From positions 261,286 through 325,285 of the forward strand of contig NZ_AYSJ01000004.1 of assembly GCF_000517265.1 (NCBI RefSeq): DNA of 64,000 bases, written 5' to 3'. The translations under genes were made by a program, and so were the position numbers. Below the pieces are notes generated by a model. It made no database searches, had not been told where the DNA came from, and worked only from the letters and a program-made list of their open reading frames with translations. This DNA comes from Photorhabdus khanii NC19. GTDB lineage: Bacteria; Pseudomonadota; Gammaproteobacteria; Enterobacterales; Enterobacteriaceae. This document shows positions 53,540 to 62,935 of the stretch, piece by piece. Numbering within the stretch: position 1 is the stretch's first letter; each line of letters begins with the position of its first letter.

Positions 53540-54430
53540 TCACGGGGAGCAATCGCCATGTGATTACTTTGGGCAAATGAAAGGTTTTTTTTTTGATGAG
53601 ATTCCGAGGGGGGGCGAGGGTTAGCAAAGGTGGTTTTCACTCACCGCCAGGCTCGCTTTCCGCCGTTTGTAATCCACAGTCCGGTGACGTAAAAAGACAG
53701 GTTTTATACCACCTGACCGAGTTTTTGTGTTTCTCCATGGTATTCAACACGATGGCCCTCTTTTCCCCGGATTAACCACCGAAATCCCTGCGCACTGAGC
53801 TGACGCAGATGGCCCACCGAATCACCTTCCCGGTCAATCACATGAATCAATGTTTTACCCAGTTCCAGGGCTTCAATCTGGTTGATACAGGCTGTCAACG
53901 CATCCAGATGCGTTCCTGGAAGCAGCCGGTTCTCATCCAGCGTGGAGTGACATCCGGTATTGTCCGTCAGTGACTGTGCCACCGGGGCGATTGGCAGACC
54001 GGAAGCGGCATCAACCAGCAGGCTGGTTTGCAGCTCATAACCGATATCCCGGGCATGGGTCATCTGAAGACGCTGGGCTTTATGCGGATGTGAGGCAAAC
54101 TGTAAGCGAGACCAGTCATGAACCACCAACGCATAAGCATGGGAACTCTGAGCGATGCCCTGTCGGGCCAGTTCAATCATCGGCTGATTAAGCTGGCTAA
54201 ATGAAATACGGTCATTGTTGAGAAAACGCCAGACGGCCTGAGTGGTGGCAAAGGTCGTCTTCTGGGCACTGGCGATATCTTTAATCGCCGGCGCAAGGGA
54301 AGTGGCAGGGGTCATATGTTGTTTAACCAAAGATTGATATCGACGGTTGAGCCGGGCATCGAGCCCGGCGATAGAAAAGTTGAAAGCATACTGAATATTA
54401 ATACCATTCTGACGAGAATTGTGCAGATAC
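53540..54430 (-). mobile_element. IS4-type element remnant splitting the primase gene
   Basis: A leftward transposase frame (54441-53704, 245 residues) is of the IS4 family: TFATTQAVWRFLNNDRIS, ALVVHDWSRLQFASHP with the first Asp, and IHVIDREGDSVGHLRQL with the second. The frame ends at residue 245 (QKLGQVV), whereas IS4 transposases need about 400, so the YREK part with the catalytic Glu is missing. The element is therefore truncated and dead. The first residues of the frame are borrowed from primase DNA; the true start is later. Confidence 0.7.
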
Positions 54431-56359
54431 CTATGCCCCATGTGCGGAGGGAAAGACCGGTTCCGATTTGATGATAAAGACGGTAATGGTACATGGATTT
54501 GTAATCGGGCTGAATGCGGTCATGGAGATGGACTGGATTTATTGGCAAAATCTGAAGGCTGTCAGTTGATTGAAGCGGCAAGGTGGATATCTGAGTTGTC
54601 AGAACTTCCGTCAACAGCGCCAGCCAGAAAAAAAGCTTCTGTTATTCAGGTGCCGATTGCTGAACGGGTCAGTTTATTATTAAATCAGTGCATTAAGGGC
54701 GCAAGCCCTTATTTGCTCCGCAAAAATTTAGCTGAACCCGTTTTTCTGTTCCCGCCGGCTTACTGTCAAAAAACAGGCAATGTGATGTTTCCAGAAAATA
54801 CACTGGTGTTGCCACTGGTTAATATTTCGGGAGAATATTGCGGTGCCCAATTGATTCACCCTGACGGCAGTAAGCGATTATTATCCGGCAGTCAGTTAAA
54901 AGGGGCTTTTGCTGCTGTCCGCGAGCCTGATTCTCATGATGACATTATCATTACAGAAGGTTATGCCACTGGCTTATCACTGGCCGTTATTAACCGTAAC
55001 AGTGCAATCTATGCCGCCATTTCCGCTAATAATCTGCTCAATGTAGCAAAAACGCTTAAAGCTCAACATCCCCACGGTGTTTTTATTATCGCGGGGGATA
55101 ATGATATTAATGCAGATGAAGAGAACACCGGAAAAATTAAGGCAGAACAGGCCGCTAATGCAATACAGGGAAAGGTTGCCCTGCCACCAACAGACTATCA
55201 GGCTGACTGGGATGATTACCGCAGGCAATACGGTGATGAAGCCACCCGAACAGCCTTTTATCATCAGACAGATAAAATCATCAGTCCCCTTCCTGTAACT
55301 TGTCTTCCGACGACTTACAGCACATCATTACCTTTACGCAGAAGTTCTGAAGGATTTGATACTCATCAGGATTATCTGATTAAAGGCCATTTGCCCAGTA
55401 ACTCCTTAGCCAGTATTTACGGCCCCAGTGGTTCTTATAAATCTTTTTTGGCGGTGTCATGGGCATGTCATATTGCCACAGGTAAAGCATGGGCAGGTAA
55501 ACGAGTCAATCGGGGAGCGGTGGTTTATGTGGTGGGTGAAGGGGGACTGGGAGTTCCTCGTCGTATCCGGGCATGGGAAAGCAGCCTGAATGATAACAGC
55601 CCGATAGACGCCCTTTACCGTATAGACTGCCCAGTATTTCCTGCTAACCCGGAAAGCGCTGAACAGGTGATTTGTGCCGCCAAAGATGTCGAACAGGAAA
55701 CCGGATTACCTGTTCGTCTGATTGTACTGGACACCCTCGCCCGTTGTTTTGGCGGCTCAGACGAAAACACCGCTAAAGATATGGGCGCGTTTATTCAGGG
55801 CTGCGACTATATCAAAGCCAAAACAAACGCCACCGTACTTGTTGTGCACCATTCCGGCAAAGACCAAGATAAAGGCGCAAGAGGCTCCAGCGCCTTTCGG
55901 GCAGCACTGGATGCGGAGTTTAATATCCGCCGTGAAAATGATAAAGAAGCACTGATATTAAGCTGTACTAAAATGAAAGATGCTGATGAACCGCCACAAG
56001 TCGCTTACGACCTGCATCCGGTCAGCATTTGTATTGATGAAGATGGTGAAGAGATTACCTCTCTGGTGTTGTCAGATCAGCCCAGACAACCTCAAGATAC
56101 CGCAGCCAGTGATGTGGCACTGGCCCATGTCCGGCGTCTGTCAGACAATCATCTGGCCCTATGGGAATCTGTTCGTAACCGAACAGCCCAAAGCGATTCC
56201 TGCACAAAATCACAGGTACGGGATGACTTACGAGCAAAAGGCATCGATGTATCAAAGAAATTCAGCCGTTGGCTGGACAAACTGGAAAATGATGGCTTAT
56301 TGACCGTATTGGGTGAAGATATCCGCATTAATCAACGCCACTCCAATACGGGGGAATAA
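54419..56359 (+). CDS. Primase-helicase (TOPRIM plus RepA-like ATPase), 5'-truncated
   Basis: 646 residues in the present frame. A zinc motif CPMCGGKDRFRFDDKDGNG (about 6-24) with CNRAECGHGDG opens the chain. A TOPRIM domain follows (IIITEGYATGLSLA near 177, VFIIAGDNDINADE near 218). From about 318 there is a RepA-like hexameric ATPase with Walker A YGPSGSYKSFL near 337, VVGEGG, Walker B LIVLDTLARCF near 436 and VVHHSGKDQDKGARGS near 475. It would prime and unwind the element's own DNA. The missing N-terminus lies at 53339, separated by the IS4 remnant, so activity is doubtful. Confidence 0.82.
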   Translation: MCRYLCPMCGGKDRFRFDDKDGNGTWICNRAECGHGDGLDLLAKSEGCQLIEAARWISELSELPSTAPARKKASVIQVPIAERVSLLLNQCIKGASPYLLRKNLAEPVFLFPPAYCQKTGNVMFPENTLVLPLVNISGEYCGAQLIHPDGSKRLLSGSQLKGAFAAVREPDSHDDIIITEGYATGLSLAVINRNSAIYAAISANNLLNVAKTLKAQHPHGVFIIAGDNDINADEENTGKIKAEQAANAIQGKVALPPTDYQADWDDYRRQYGDEATRTAFYHQTDKIISPLPVTCLPTTYSTSLPLRRSSEGFDTHQDYLIKGHLPSNSLASIYGPSGSYKSFLAVSWACHIATGKAWAGKRVNRGAVVYVVGEGGLGVPRRIRAWESSLNDNSPIDALYRIDCPVFPANPESAEQVICAAKDVEQETGLPVRLIVLDTLARCFGGSDENTAKDMGAFIQGCDYIKAKTNATVLVVHHSGKDQDKGARGSSAFRAALDAEFNIRRENDKEALILSCTKMKDADEPPQVAYDLHPVSICIDEDGEEITSLVLSDQPRQPQDTAASDVALAHVRRLSDNHLALWESVRNRTAQSDSCTKSQVRDDLRAKGIDVSKKFSRWLDKLENDGLLTVLGEDIRINQRHSNTGE

Positions 56360-56718
56360 ATGGTAAATGTGGGGGATATTGTCAGAAATCCGGCAATACT
56401 CCCCACTTGCCACTTATTAAGTACACCTAAAAGGGGGAAGCACGTGAAACCCTTATTCTGTCTGACCTTAAGCGATTTTAATAATATCAATGTGGGGGAA
56501 ATAAAAATCCATATATCGTGGGGGATAAAACGGGGGAAACATGGGTATATTTTTTCTATGGACATGTAGTTATTTAACCCGTTCATAATATAATATCTAA
56601 AACAATCCTATTCAGTGACATTCAATAGAGTATTTACATTGTTCTGTAATTATAAAAACGTCTTTTCTTTATTTAAAGGGAATGAAATGGGTAATGAATG
56701 GGGGCATTTAAACGGGGG
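56349..56718 (+). repeat. Iteron-like G5 motif cluster (possible replication origin)
   Basis: Eight GGGGG runs, seven followed by A, in one strand of AT-rich DNA: 56350, 56371, 56433, 56494, 56520, 56532, 56700 and 56714. Most are preceded by (T/C)G(T) as in TGTGGGGGA or ACGGGGGAA. No gene occupies 56360-56815. Repeats beside a P4-alpha-like primase-helicase suggest an origin; this is inference. Confidence 0.5.
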
Positions 56719-56815
56719 AATAGTAAAATAATAGTATTTTTTAACTTTAACTATTTACAGATAGAATCCATGAAAGGATAATTATTTTATGTCGCCACTC
56801 AGGAGAATATAAAAT

Positions 56816-57025
56816 ATGATTCAACAAGATTGGCATCCAGCCGATATTATTGCCGGACTAAAAAAGAAAGGAATAACATTAGCTGCTTTATCAAGGAGCG
56901 CTGGACTAGCTTCATCTACACTAGCCAACGCATTGACACGCCACTGGCCTAAAGGAGAAAGAATTATTGCTGATGCGTTAGGGATTTCATCTGAAATTAT
57001 CTGGCCTTCCCGTTATAAAAGGTAA
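56816..57025 (+). CDS. Ner/Nlp-like small regulator, copy 2
   Basis: 69 residues, aligned without gaps to the copy at 10231 (DWHPADIIAGLKKKGITLAA, LASSTLANAL, IIWPSRYKR). Ner-type repressors control the early genes of transposable phages. AGGAG lies 9 nt before the ATG. It sits between the iteron cluster and the convergent integrase, at the right end of the element, and may control either. Confidence 0.82.
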   Translation: MIQQDWHPADIIAGLKKKGITLAALSRSAGLASSTLANALTRHWPKGERIIADALGISSEIIWPSRYKR

Positions 57026-57163
57026 CAATATTAAAATATCCAGGTTAGAGAGACTTTATAACTCTTAAAAAAACATCCCTCACTCAAAACATCTATTCCC
57101 CACTACTCAAAGTGGGCCTTTTTACACAGTAAATTAATGTGTTTCTATATGGTTATTTTAACC

Positions 57164-58417
57164 CTATTTCTTATTTGAAAATTCATAGGGATCAATAAAC
57201 TCCTTTCTACATTGATCCAAGTAATCAGCCCACCACTGAACCATTAATTTACGTTCTTTCAAATGTTCTGCTTTATGAATATAAGCAGCTCGTACACTGT
57301 TACGTTCCTGATGGCTCATCTGCCGCTCAACTGCATCTTTTGACCATAATCCTGATTCAACTAAAGCACTACAAGCCATTGCTCTAAAACCATGTCCACA
57401 GACTTCTGTTTTAGTGTCATAACCCATCGTCCTTAAAGCAGCATTTATTGTGTTCTCACTCATTGGCTTATTTGGATTATGATCGCCCGGAAAGATTAAC
57501 TCATTATCTCCAGATAATTTTTTTATCTGTTTTAATAATTCAAGAGCTTGGTGGGATAAAGGTACAAGATGTACCGTTCGCATCTTCGAACCTCTATGAG
57601 AATGTTTAACACCATCAATAGGCTCTCTTTCTGCTGGAATTGTCCAAAGTGCTTTATCCAGATCAACTTCTCTCCAGCGTGCAAAACGGAGTTCACTGGA
57701 ACGAATAAATATATATAGAGTCAGTCGGACAGCTAAAATAGTTAAGTGGCGTCCTTTATAGTGTTCAAGACGAGTAAGAAAATCGGGTAATTTTTCAAGA
57801 GGAAGAGCAGGACGATGAGTTGATTTGCGTGTCGCCAACGCACCTTTGAGATCTTGAGCAGGATTGCGAGCGATCAAGCCATTTTGTACCGCATAGCGCA
57901 TAATAGCAGTAATCCTTTGTTGTTGTCTGGAAGCGAGTTCCAATCGACCACTGCTTTCTATCTCTTTGAGAGGTGCCAACAGATCTTTGACCTCTAAAGT
58001 TGCAATACTTTTATTCCCAATCGCAGGGAAAACATTACGTCGGAGATCACCCAGTACTCGTTCTGAATGCGTTGTTGACCAACGCTTATTGCTACTGTGC
58101 CAATCCCTAGCCACTTTTTCAAAAGTTAAGGTTTCGGCAATTGCTTCTTGTTTTTCTACTTCTCTTTTTTTACTGGGATTGATGCCATTACGGATCATTA
58201 TCTTGATACTATCGCGTTGCTCTCTAGCTTTCCCCAGTGTTACTTGAGGATATGCACCTAAAGCAATCCGGCTTTCTTTACCCGCAAACCGATATTTCAG
58301 ATACCAGCGTTTTGAGCCATTGGGTTTGATGAGAAGATACAAACCTTGTACATCGGTAAGTTTGTATTCTTTTTCACGGGGCTTTGCCGCACGAGCTTCC
58401 ATGTCTGTTAAAGGCAT
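57164..58417 (-). CDS. P4-type tyrosine integrase (intact)
   Basis: 417 residues with an N-terminal arm-binding domain (LTDMEARAAKPREKEYKL, YLLIKPNGSKRWYLKYR), a core-binding domain and a catalytic domain. Catalytic Arg is in FIRSSELRFARW, HGFRAMACS gives H-x-x-R, and the Tyr is in SVRAAYIHKAEH. It runs away from leuX and its start is 165 bp from the tRNA, the classical layout of integrases using the tRNA 3' end as attB. It is similar throughout to the broken integrase at 42.4-43.7 kb, so both islands used the same site. Confidence 0.95.
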   Translation of the reverse strand: MPLTDMEARAAKPREKEYKLTDVQGLYLLIKPNGSKRWYLKYRFAGKESRIALGAYPQVTLGKAREQRDSIKIMIRNGINPSKKREVEKQEAIAETLTFEKVARDWHSSNKRWSTTHSERVLGDLRRNVFPAIGNKSIATLEVKDLLAPLKEIESSGRLELASRQQQRITAIMRYAVQNGLIARNPAQDLKGALATRKSTHRPALPLEKLPDFLTRLEHYKGRHLTILAVRLTLYIFIRSSELRFARWREVDLDKALWTIPAEREPIDGVKHSHRGSKMRTVHLVPLSHQALELLKQIKKLSGDNELIFPGDHNPNKPMSENTINAALRTMGYDTKTEVCGHGFRAMACSALVESGLWSKDAVERQMSHQERNSVRAAYIHKAEHLKERKLMVQWWADYLDQCRKEFIDPYEFSNKK

Positions 58418-58582
58418 AATTTGGGGGTCAACTCATTATCGAAAAGAAATGACCCCCAATTTGACCCCCAAATATCATGGATGTCAACGGATACGAATGG
58501 ACGATTATAGACTCAAAAACTAAGTAATTTGTTGTTTTTTCATATAGTTATGGAAGATTATGGACATCTCTGGAAGGTCAAA

Positions 58583-58667
58583 TGGTGCCGAAGGCCGGAC
58601 TCGAACCGGCACACCCGAAGGCGGTTGATTTTGAATCAACTGCGTCTACCGATTTCGCCACTTCGGC
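58583..58667 (-). tRNA. leuX: tRNA-Leu (anticodon CAA)
   Basis: An 85-nt cloverleaf on the minus strand: acceptor GCCGAAG at 58667 pairs with CTTCGGC near the 3' end, with encoded CCA at 58583-58585. The anticodon stem GTTGA/TCAAC encloses the loop TTCAAAA, giving anticodon CAA. A long variable arm and GGTTCGAGTCC T-loop complete it. leuX is a well-known island insertion site; two partial copies of its 3' end lie at 43895 and 50275. Confidence 0.96.
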
Positions 58668-59012
58668 ACTGAAGTAGTATGCGGAGAACGGGGCCATTAT
58701 ACCTGTCAGTGATCTGTTAGCAATAGTTATCCTACTGATTTAGTTTAACCGTCGAAAAAAAGATCATTTTTATCTATTCCATGTAAATGCACGCTCAATT
58801 TTTAAACACAAAAGCCCCAGACAAGTATAAAGCATACTCAGCAATATCTTTTCAGTCTAAAATTAATCTTCCTATTCAACACCAGCTCACAACCGAAAAA
58901 AAACCTAAAACAGTTTTATATCACTATAGTTGGCTGAAACACCTGACGCCGATAGACAACTTATAATCACCTTATATAATCTGGATGATAATTCACTATG
59001 AGGTAAATGGTT
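58668..59012. other. Intergenic between leuX and the small membrane gene
   Basis: About 345 bp, no gene. It should contain the leuX promoter (leftward) and a rightward promoter; TTATAAT near 58963 and TATAAT near 58975 are candidate -10 boxes for the latter. Confidence 0.35.
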
Positions 59013-59099
59013 ATGACGATTATTAGCTGGATTGGTGCCGGTATCTTTTTGGGCATTGTCATTGGCGCGTTGATGATGCTGTTTAAAAAGAATAAGTAA
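59013..59099 (+). CDS. 28-residue single-span membrane peptide
   Basis: MTIISWIGAGIFLGIVIGAL, MML and a basic FKKNK tail encode one hydrophobic helix with a positive cytoplasmic end. GAGGT lies about 10 nt upstream of the ATG. It resembles the many small stress-related membrane peptides of enterobacteria but has no name known to me. It lies 66 bp upstream of ampH and could share its transcript. Confidence 0.5.
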   Translation: MTIISWIGAGIFLGIVIGALMMLFKKNK

Positions 59100-59165
59100 C
59101 CGTATTTTGATATCTCTATCCTGTCCGTAAGTTCACTGGAAGTATGCCTGATTGGTTAATTCAAA

Positions 59166-60383
59166 ATGAATAAACAGTTTTTTAAGATCTTCCCTGTTTC
59201 TGCCATGGTGTTGGCTCTCGCAGCCTGTTCTTCTTCCGATAAAACCTATTCGCCAAAGTTTCTGCAACCAAAGAAGCAACCATTGAAATGGGAGGTGTTT
59301 GAAGGAAACGCGAGAACTAAAAAGTTAGCTTCGCAATTGGTTGATCAGTACGCTCAGGATATTTTCAATGGCAGCAATGCCCAAGGCATGGCGATGGTGG
59401 TGATTGATAATAATCAGGTAGTTTACCGCAGTTTCGGTGAAACCCATCCGGGAAACGGCATCCGTCCTAAGCCTGATTCCGTTATCCGCATCGCCTCGCT
59501 GACTAAGCTGATGACCAGTGAGATTATGATCAAGCTGGAAGAGGATAAGATTCTGCGTTCCACCGATCCATTGCAGGATTACAGCTATTATGGCGTGAAA
59601 GTGCCTCAATACAGCCCTCTTCAGCCTATCCGGTTGTTCCACCTGGCAAGCCATACCAGTGGTTTACCTCGTGAACAACCTGGAGGTCAATGGGCGCGCC
59701 CTGTTTTTGTCTGGCCTACACAAGCCAATCGCTGGACTTGGTTGAAAACCGCTCAATTAGATGTATCTCCAGGCACAACTGTATCCTATTCCAATCTGGC
59801 TTACGATTTATTAGCGGATGCGCTCTCTAAGGCCGCAGGTAAGCCATATACCCGCTTGTTGCACGATAAGATCACCGGCCCTTATTACATGAAAGACACC
59901 ACACTGACACCAAGCCGCTCTCAGTGCGCCCGTCTGATGGAAAGTGATAAATCCAGCCCATGCCTTAACACTGTTGCAGCAGCGGGTAGTGGTGGAATTT
60001 ATTCAACGCCAAGAGATATGCAACGCTGGATGCAGCAGTTTTTGTCATCAGACAGTCAGTTACGTAAGCAGACCGCCAGCCGCGAACAGGGAGTTTATTT
60101 TAAGCGTTCCGATCTGGCTTCAATTAAAGGGATGGATGTTGCCGGTCAGGCAGATGGCGTCGGCCTTGGCTGGGTTTACATGAACGCCCGTGGTGATGTA
60201 CCGGGAATTTATCAGAAAACCGGTGGTGGCGGTGGGTTCAATACGTATATGGCAATGATCCCCGAGCAGAATATCGGAGTATTTGTGGTGATTACCCGGA
60301 AGCAACGCAGTAAGTTCAGCAGTGTAACGACCGGGGTTAATCAACTGGTAACCGCGTTGTCAAAGAATTACAAACAAGTTTGA
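59166..60383 (+). CDS. ampH: D-Ala-D-Ala carboxypeptidase/endopeptidase AmpH
   Basis: 405-residue class C beta-lactamase-fold penicillin-binding protein, collinear with E. coli AmpH. Catalytic S-x-x-K is SLTK in RIASLTKLMTSE near 115, Y-x-N is YSN in VSYSNLAYDLL near 202, and KTG occurs in QKTGGGGGFNTYMA near 355. The N-terminus is a lipoprotein signal (LALAAC, Cys near 21), unlike the plain signal of E. coli AmpH, so outer-membrane anchoring is predicted. It trims peptidoglycan peptides and takes part in muropeptide recycling. Confidence 0.92.
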   Translation: MNKQFFKIFPVSAMVLALAACSSSDKTYSPKFLQPKKQPLKWEVFEGNARTKKLASQLVDQYAQDIFNGSNAQGMAMVVIDNNQVVYRSFGETHPGNGIRPKPDSVIRIASLTKLMTSEIMIKLEEDKILRSTDPLQDYSYYGVKVPQYSPLQPIRLFHLASHTSGLPREQPGGQWARPVFVWPTQANRWTWLKTAQLDVSPGTTVSYSNLAYDLLADALSKAAGKPYTRLLHDKITGPYYMKDTTLTPSRSQCARLMESDKSSPCLNTVAAAGSGGIYSTPRDMQRWMQQFLSSDSQLRKQTASREQGVYFKRSDLASIKGMDVAGQADGVGLGWVYMNARGDVPGIYQKTGGGGGFNTYMAMIPEQNIGVFVVITRKQRSKFSSVTTGVNQLVTALSKNYKQV

Positions 60384-60494
60384 ATCTGAGTTTTATAAAT
60401 CGAGATACCTGGGATGGAGTTTCCCGCTTAGTTCTCCATCCCTGCGGCTCCTCTAATATCTGATTCCCATCACCCACACCGCAATTTCTAAAAG

Positions 60495-61571
60495 TTACTG
60501 TCTCTTAAGCAGTAAATAAATACTCACAGTAAGGAATAGAAAACTGGGTAGCAGCGCTGCCAAAACTGCCGGCATACTGTAAACCAAACTCAGTGGGCCA
60601 AAGATCTCGTTGAGGACATAAAACAAAAAGCCAAAACTGATCCCTGTGATTATCCTAACCCCCATAGGTACGGTACGCAGGGGGCCAAATATGAAGGAAA
60701 GCGCCATCAACATCATTACCGCAACTGAAAATGGGGCAAATATCTTTTTCCACATATTCAGTTGATAACGCCCTGATTCCTGCTCAGTCTGTTTAAGATA
60801 CTTGATGTACTGATACAAGCCACTGATGGAAAGCGCGTCAGGGTCGAGTGCGACAACACCCAATTTTTGTGGTGTCAGCCGGGTTTTCCAGTCAGCAGAG
60901 ATACTCTGTGATCCCGTGATTTTTTTGCTGTCTGTCAGGTCAGATTCTTCCACTTGAGAAAGCTTCCACAAGTCACTATCTTCATCGTAAATAGCACTGG
61001 CAGCATACTTTACAGAGAGTAGTTTTTTTTCATCATCAAAATGATAGATATTAACGCCTTTAATCTCTGTATCACTCGTTAACTGCTGGATGTAGATAAA
61101 ATCGGCCCCGTCTTTCGCCCACATACCTCTGGTTGTTGAAACCAAAGAACCACCAAATATCTTCTGAGCCCGGTAGTTACGTGCCATCTGTTCACCTTGT
61201 GGCGCAACCCATTCACCAATAACCATGGTCAGGATCACCAGCGGAATTGCCGTTTTCATGACTGAGCCAGCAACCTGCATACGGGTAAAACCAGAAGCCT
61301 GCATAACCACCAGCTCGCTGCGGGTTGCCAGCGTGCCAAGCCCCAATAAGGCCCCAAGTAAAGCGGCCATCGGGAAGAATATCTGAATATCTTTCGGCAC
61401 ACTCAGCAAAGCATAAAGACCTGCGGAAAGAGTGGTATATTCCCCCCTCCCCACTCTTCTCAACTCGTCAACAAACTTAATAATGCCGGAGAGTGATACC
61501 AGCATAAAGAGTGTCATCAGAATAGTTTGTAGAATAGTTCGCCCAATATAACGATCCAATACACCAAACAT
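60495..61571 (-). CDS. lptG: LPS export permease LptG
   Basis: 358 residues, inner-membrane subunit of LptBFG, which extracts lipopolysaccharide and feeds it to LptC/LptA. The start FGVLDRYIGRTILQTILMTL and the later FPMAALLGALLGLGTLATRSEL are typical; the periplasmic beta-jellyroll region occupies about 135-270, with transmembrane helices at both ends. The ATG overlaps the lptF stop by one base (TGATG), so the two are coupled. Confidence 0.96.
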   Translation of the reverse strand: MFGVLDRYIGRTILQTILMTLFMLVSLSGIIKFVDELRRVGRGEYTTLSAGLYALLSVPKDIQIFFPMAALLGALLGLGTLATRSELVVMQASGFTRMQVAGSVMKTAIPLVILTMVIGEWVAPQGEQMARNYRAQKIFGGSLVSTTRGMWAKDGADFIYIQQLTSDTEIKGVNIYHFDDEKKLLSVKYAASAIYDEDSDLWKLSQVEESDLTDSKKITGSQSISADWKTRLTPQKLGVVALDPDALSISGLYQYIKYLKQTEQESGRYQLNMWKKIFAPFSVAVMMLMALSFIFGPLRTVPMGVRIITGISFGFLFYVLNEIFGPLSLVYSMPAVLAALLPSFLFLTVSIYLLLKRQ

Positions 61572-62671
61572 CAGGCTACTCCTCTACCTTTGAAACGGGC
61601 CCGAATTCTGCGCATCGGTACGGTATCCCAGATATTGAGAATCAGCGCCAGCATCAGATAAGCCCCGTTAACCGCCCACATCCAGATCATCGGATCCAAT
61701 TTGCCCTTGCTACCGTTAGAACGCAGGGAACTTTGCAGTAAGAAGAAGATTAGGTAAAGCAGCATCGCAGGCAACATACTGAGTACCCGGCCCTGACGTG
61801 GGTTCACCGCACTTAATGGTACAACCATCATGGTCATAATCAATACCGAGAGCACCAGGGTCAAGCGCCAATGGAACTCAGCGCGGGAATCTTTATCATC
61901 ATTTTGCCATAATTGAGTCATGGACTTTTGTTCAATTTTATCACCATCTACAGTCGAAGCCTGATGCCCAATAACCGCTTGATAATCATTGAATTCGGTA
62001 ATTCTGAAATCCCGCAGCATTGCAGTACCTTCGTAACGGGTACCGTGGTTAAGGACAACCATCTGTTTACCATCAGGCCGCTCCACCATATGACCGCCAT
62101 CCGAGATCACAACTGAAGGGCGCTGGTTATCAGCCGGACGAAGCTGGGCAAGAAATACGTTTTCGAATTTATCGCCGTGCACGTTGCCAATATAGAGCAC
62201 CAAGTTACCGTCATTGGAAGGTTTGAATCTTCCTTCCATTATCGCCGCCAAGCTTGGGTTAGCCCTGGCGTCAGCCAGCACATGTTCCTGATATATTGAG
62301 GACCACGGCATTGCCCAAATGACATTCACCGCCGCCAGCGCGGAAGTCAACAATGCCAGAATAAGTGCTGAAACCACTAACACGCGTTTGCCCAAGCCAC
62401 ACGCATGCATAACAGTAATTTCACTTTCAGTATAGAGTTTGCTGAAAGTCATCAACACCCCGAGAAAAAGACTCAGGGGTAAAATAAGCTGCGCCATTTC
62501 AGGCACACCCAGTCCTAACAAGGATAAAACCAAATTTGCCGGGACTTTTCCTTCCACTGCTGCACCCAGAATTTCTACTAATTTTTGACAGAAAAAAATC
62601 AGTAAAAGGATAAAGAGTATCGCAACTTGGCTTTTCAGGGTTTCCCGTACCAGATATCTAATGATGATCAC
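61571..62671 (-). CDS. lptF: LPS export permease LptF
   Basis: 366 residues, partner of LptG. IIIRYLVRETLKSQVAILFI at the start, LPLSLFLGVLMTFSKLYTESE near 62-82 and MHACGLGKR near 88 are characteristic. Three N-terminal and three C-terminal membrane helices flank the periplasmic domain. It is divergent from pepA across about 290 bp, the standard enterobacterial arrangement. Confidence 0.96.
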   Translation of the reverse strand: MIIIRYLVRETLKSQVAILFILLLIFFCQKLVEILGAAVEGKVPANLVLSLLGLGVPEMAQLILPLSLFLGVLMTFSKLYTESEITVMHACGLGKRVLVVSALILALLTSALAAVNVIWAMPWSSIYQEHVLADARANPSLAAIMEGRFKPSNDGNLVLYIGNVHGDKFENVFLAQLRPADNQRPSVVISDGGHMVERPDGKQMVVLNHGTRYEGTAMLRDFRITEFNDYQAVIGHQASTVDGDKIEQKSMTQLWQNDDKDSRAEFHWRLTLVLSVLIMTMMVVPLSAVNPRQGRVLSMLPAMLLYLIFFLLQSSLRSNGSKGKLDPMIWMWAVNGAYLMLALILNIWDTVPMRRIRARFKGRGVA

Positions 62672-62905
62672 GCTTATTACGCCTGTGAAAACTTGTCTTT
62701 TTGCAGGAAAATGGCTAACTTCATTGTATATCTACTATTTATTATATGCATCAGTTTGGCTTCCCTATTGCTAAAATGTTCTCGAAGCATTTCATATTTA
62801 TTTAGGTTCCCAATCAGAACATACTTAAATAGTTAGCTAAACAATTATTAAGTAGTGCGTTTAGCTTAACATAAAGAGTGAACTTTCTATGGGGTAGATT
62901 AATGC

Positions 62906-62935
62906 GGAACGCTATATTTTAACGATAGCGTCCGT
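62906..62935 (+). promoter_or_regulatory. Stem-loop in the pepA leader
   Basis: CGGAACGCTAT (62906-62916) and ATAGCGTCCG (62926-62935) pair with one bulge, then TCTTTGTCTTT follows, 28 bp before the pepA start. It could be an attenuator or part of a PepA/other-protein site. The rest of 62672-62962 carries the divergent lptF and pepA promoters. Confidence 0.35.
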
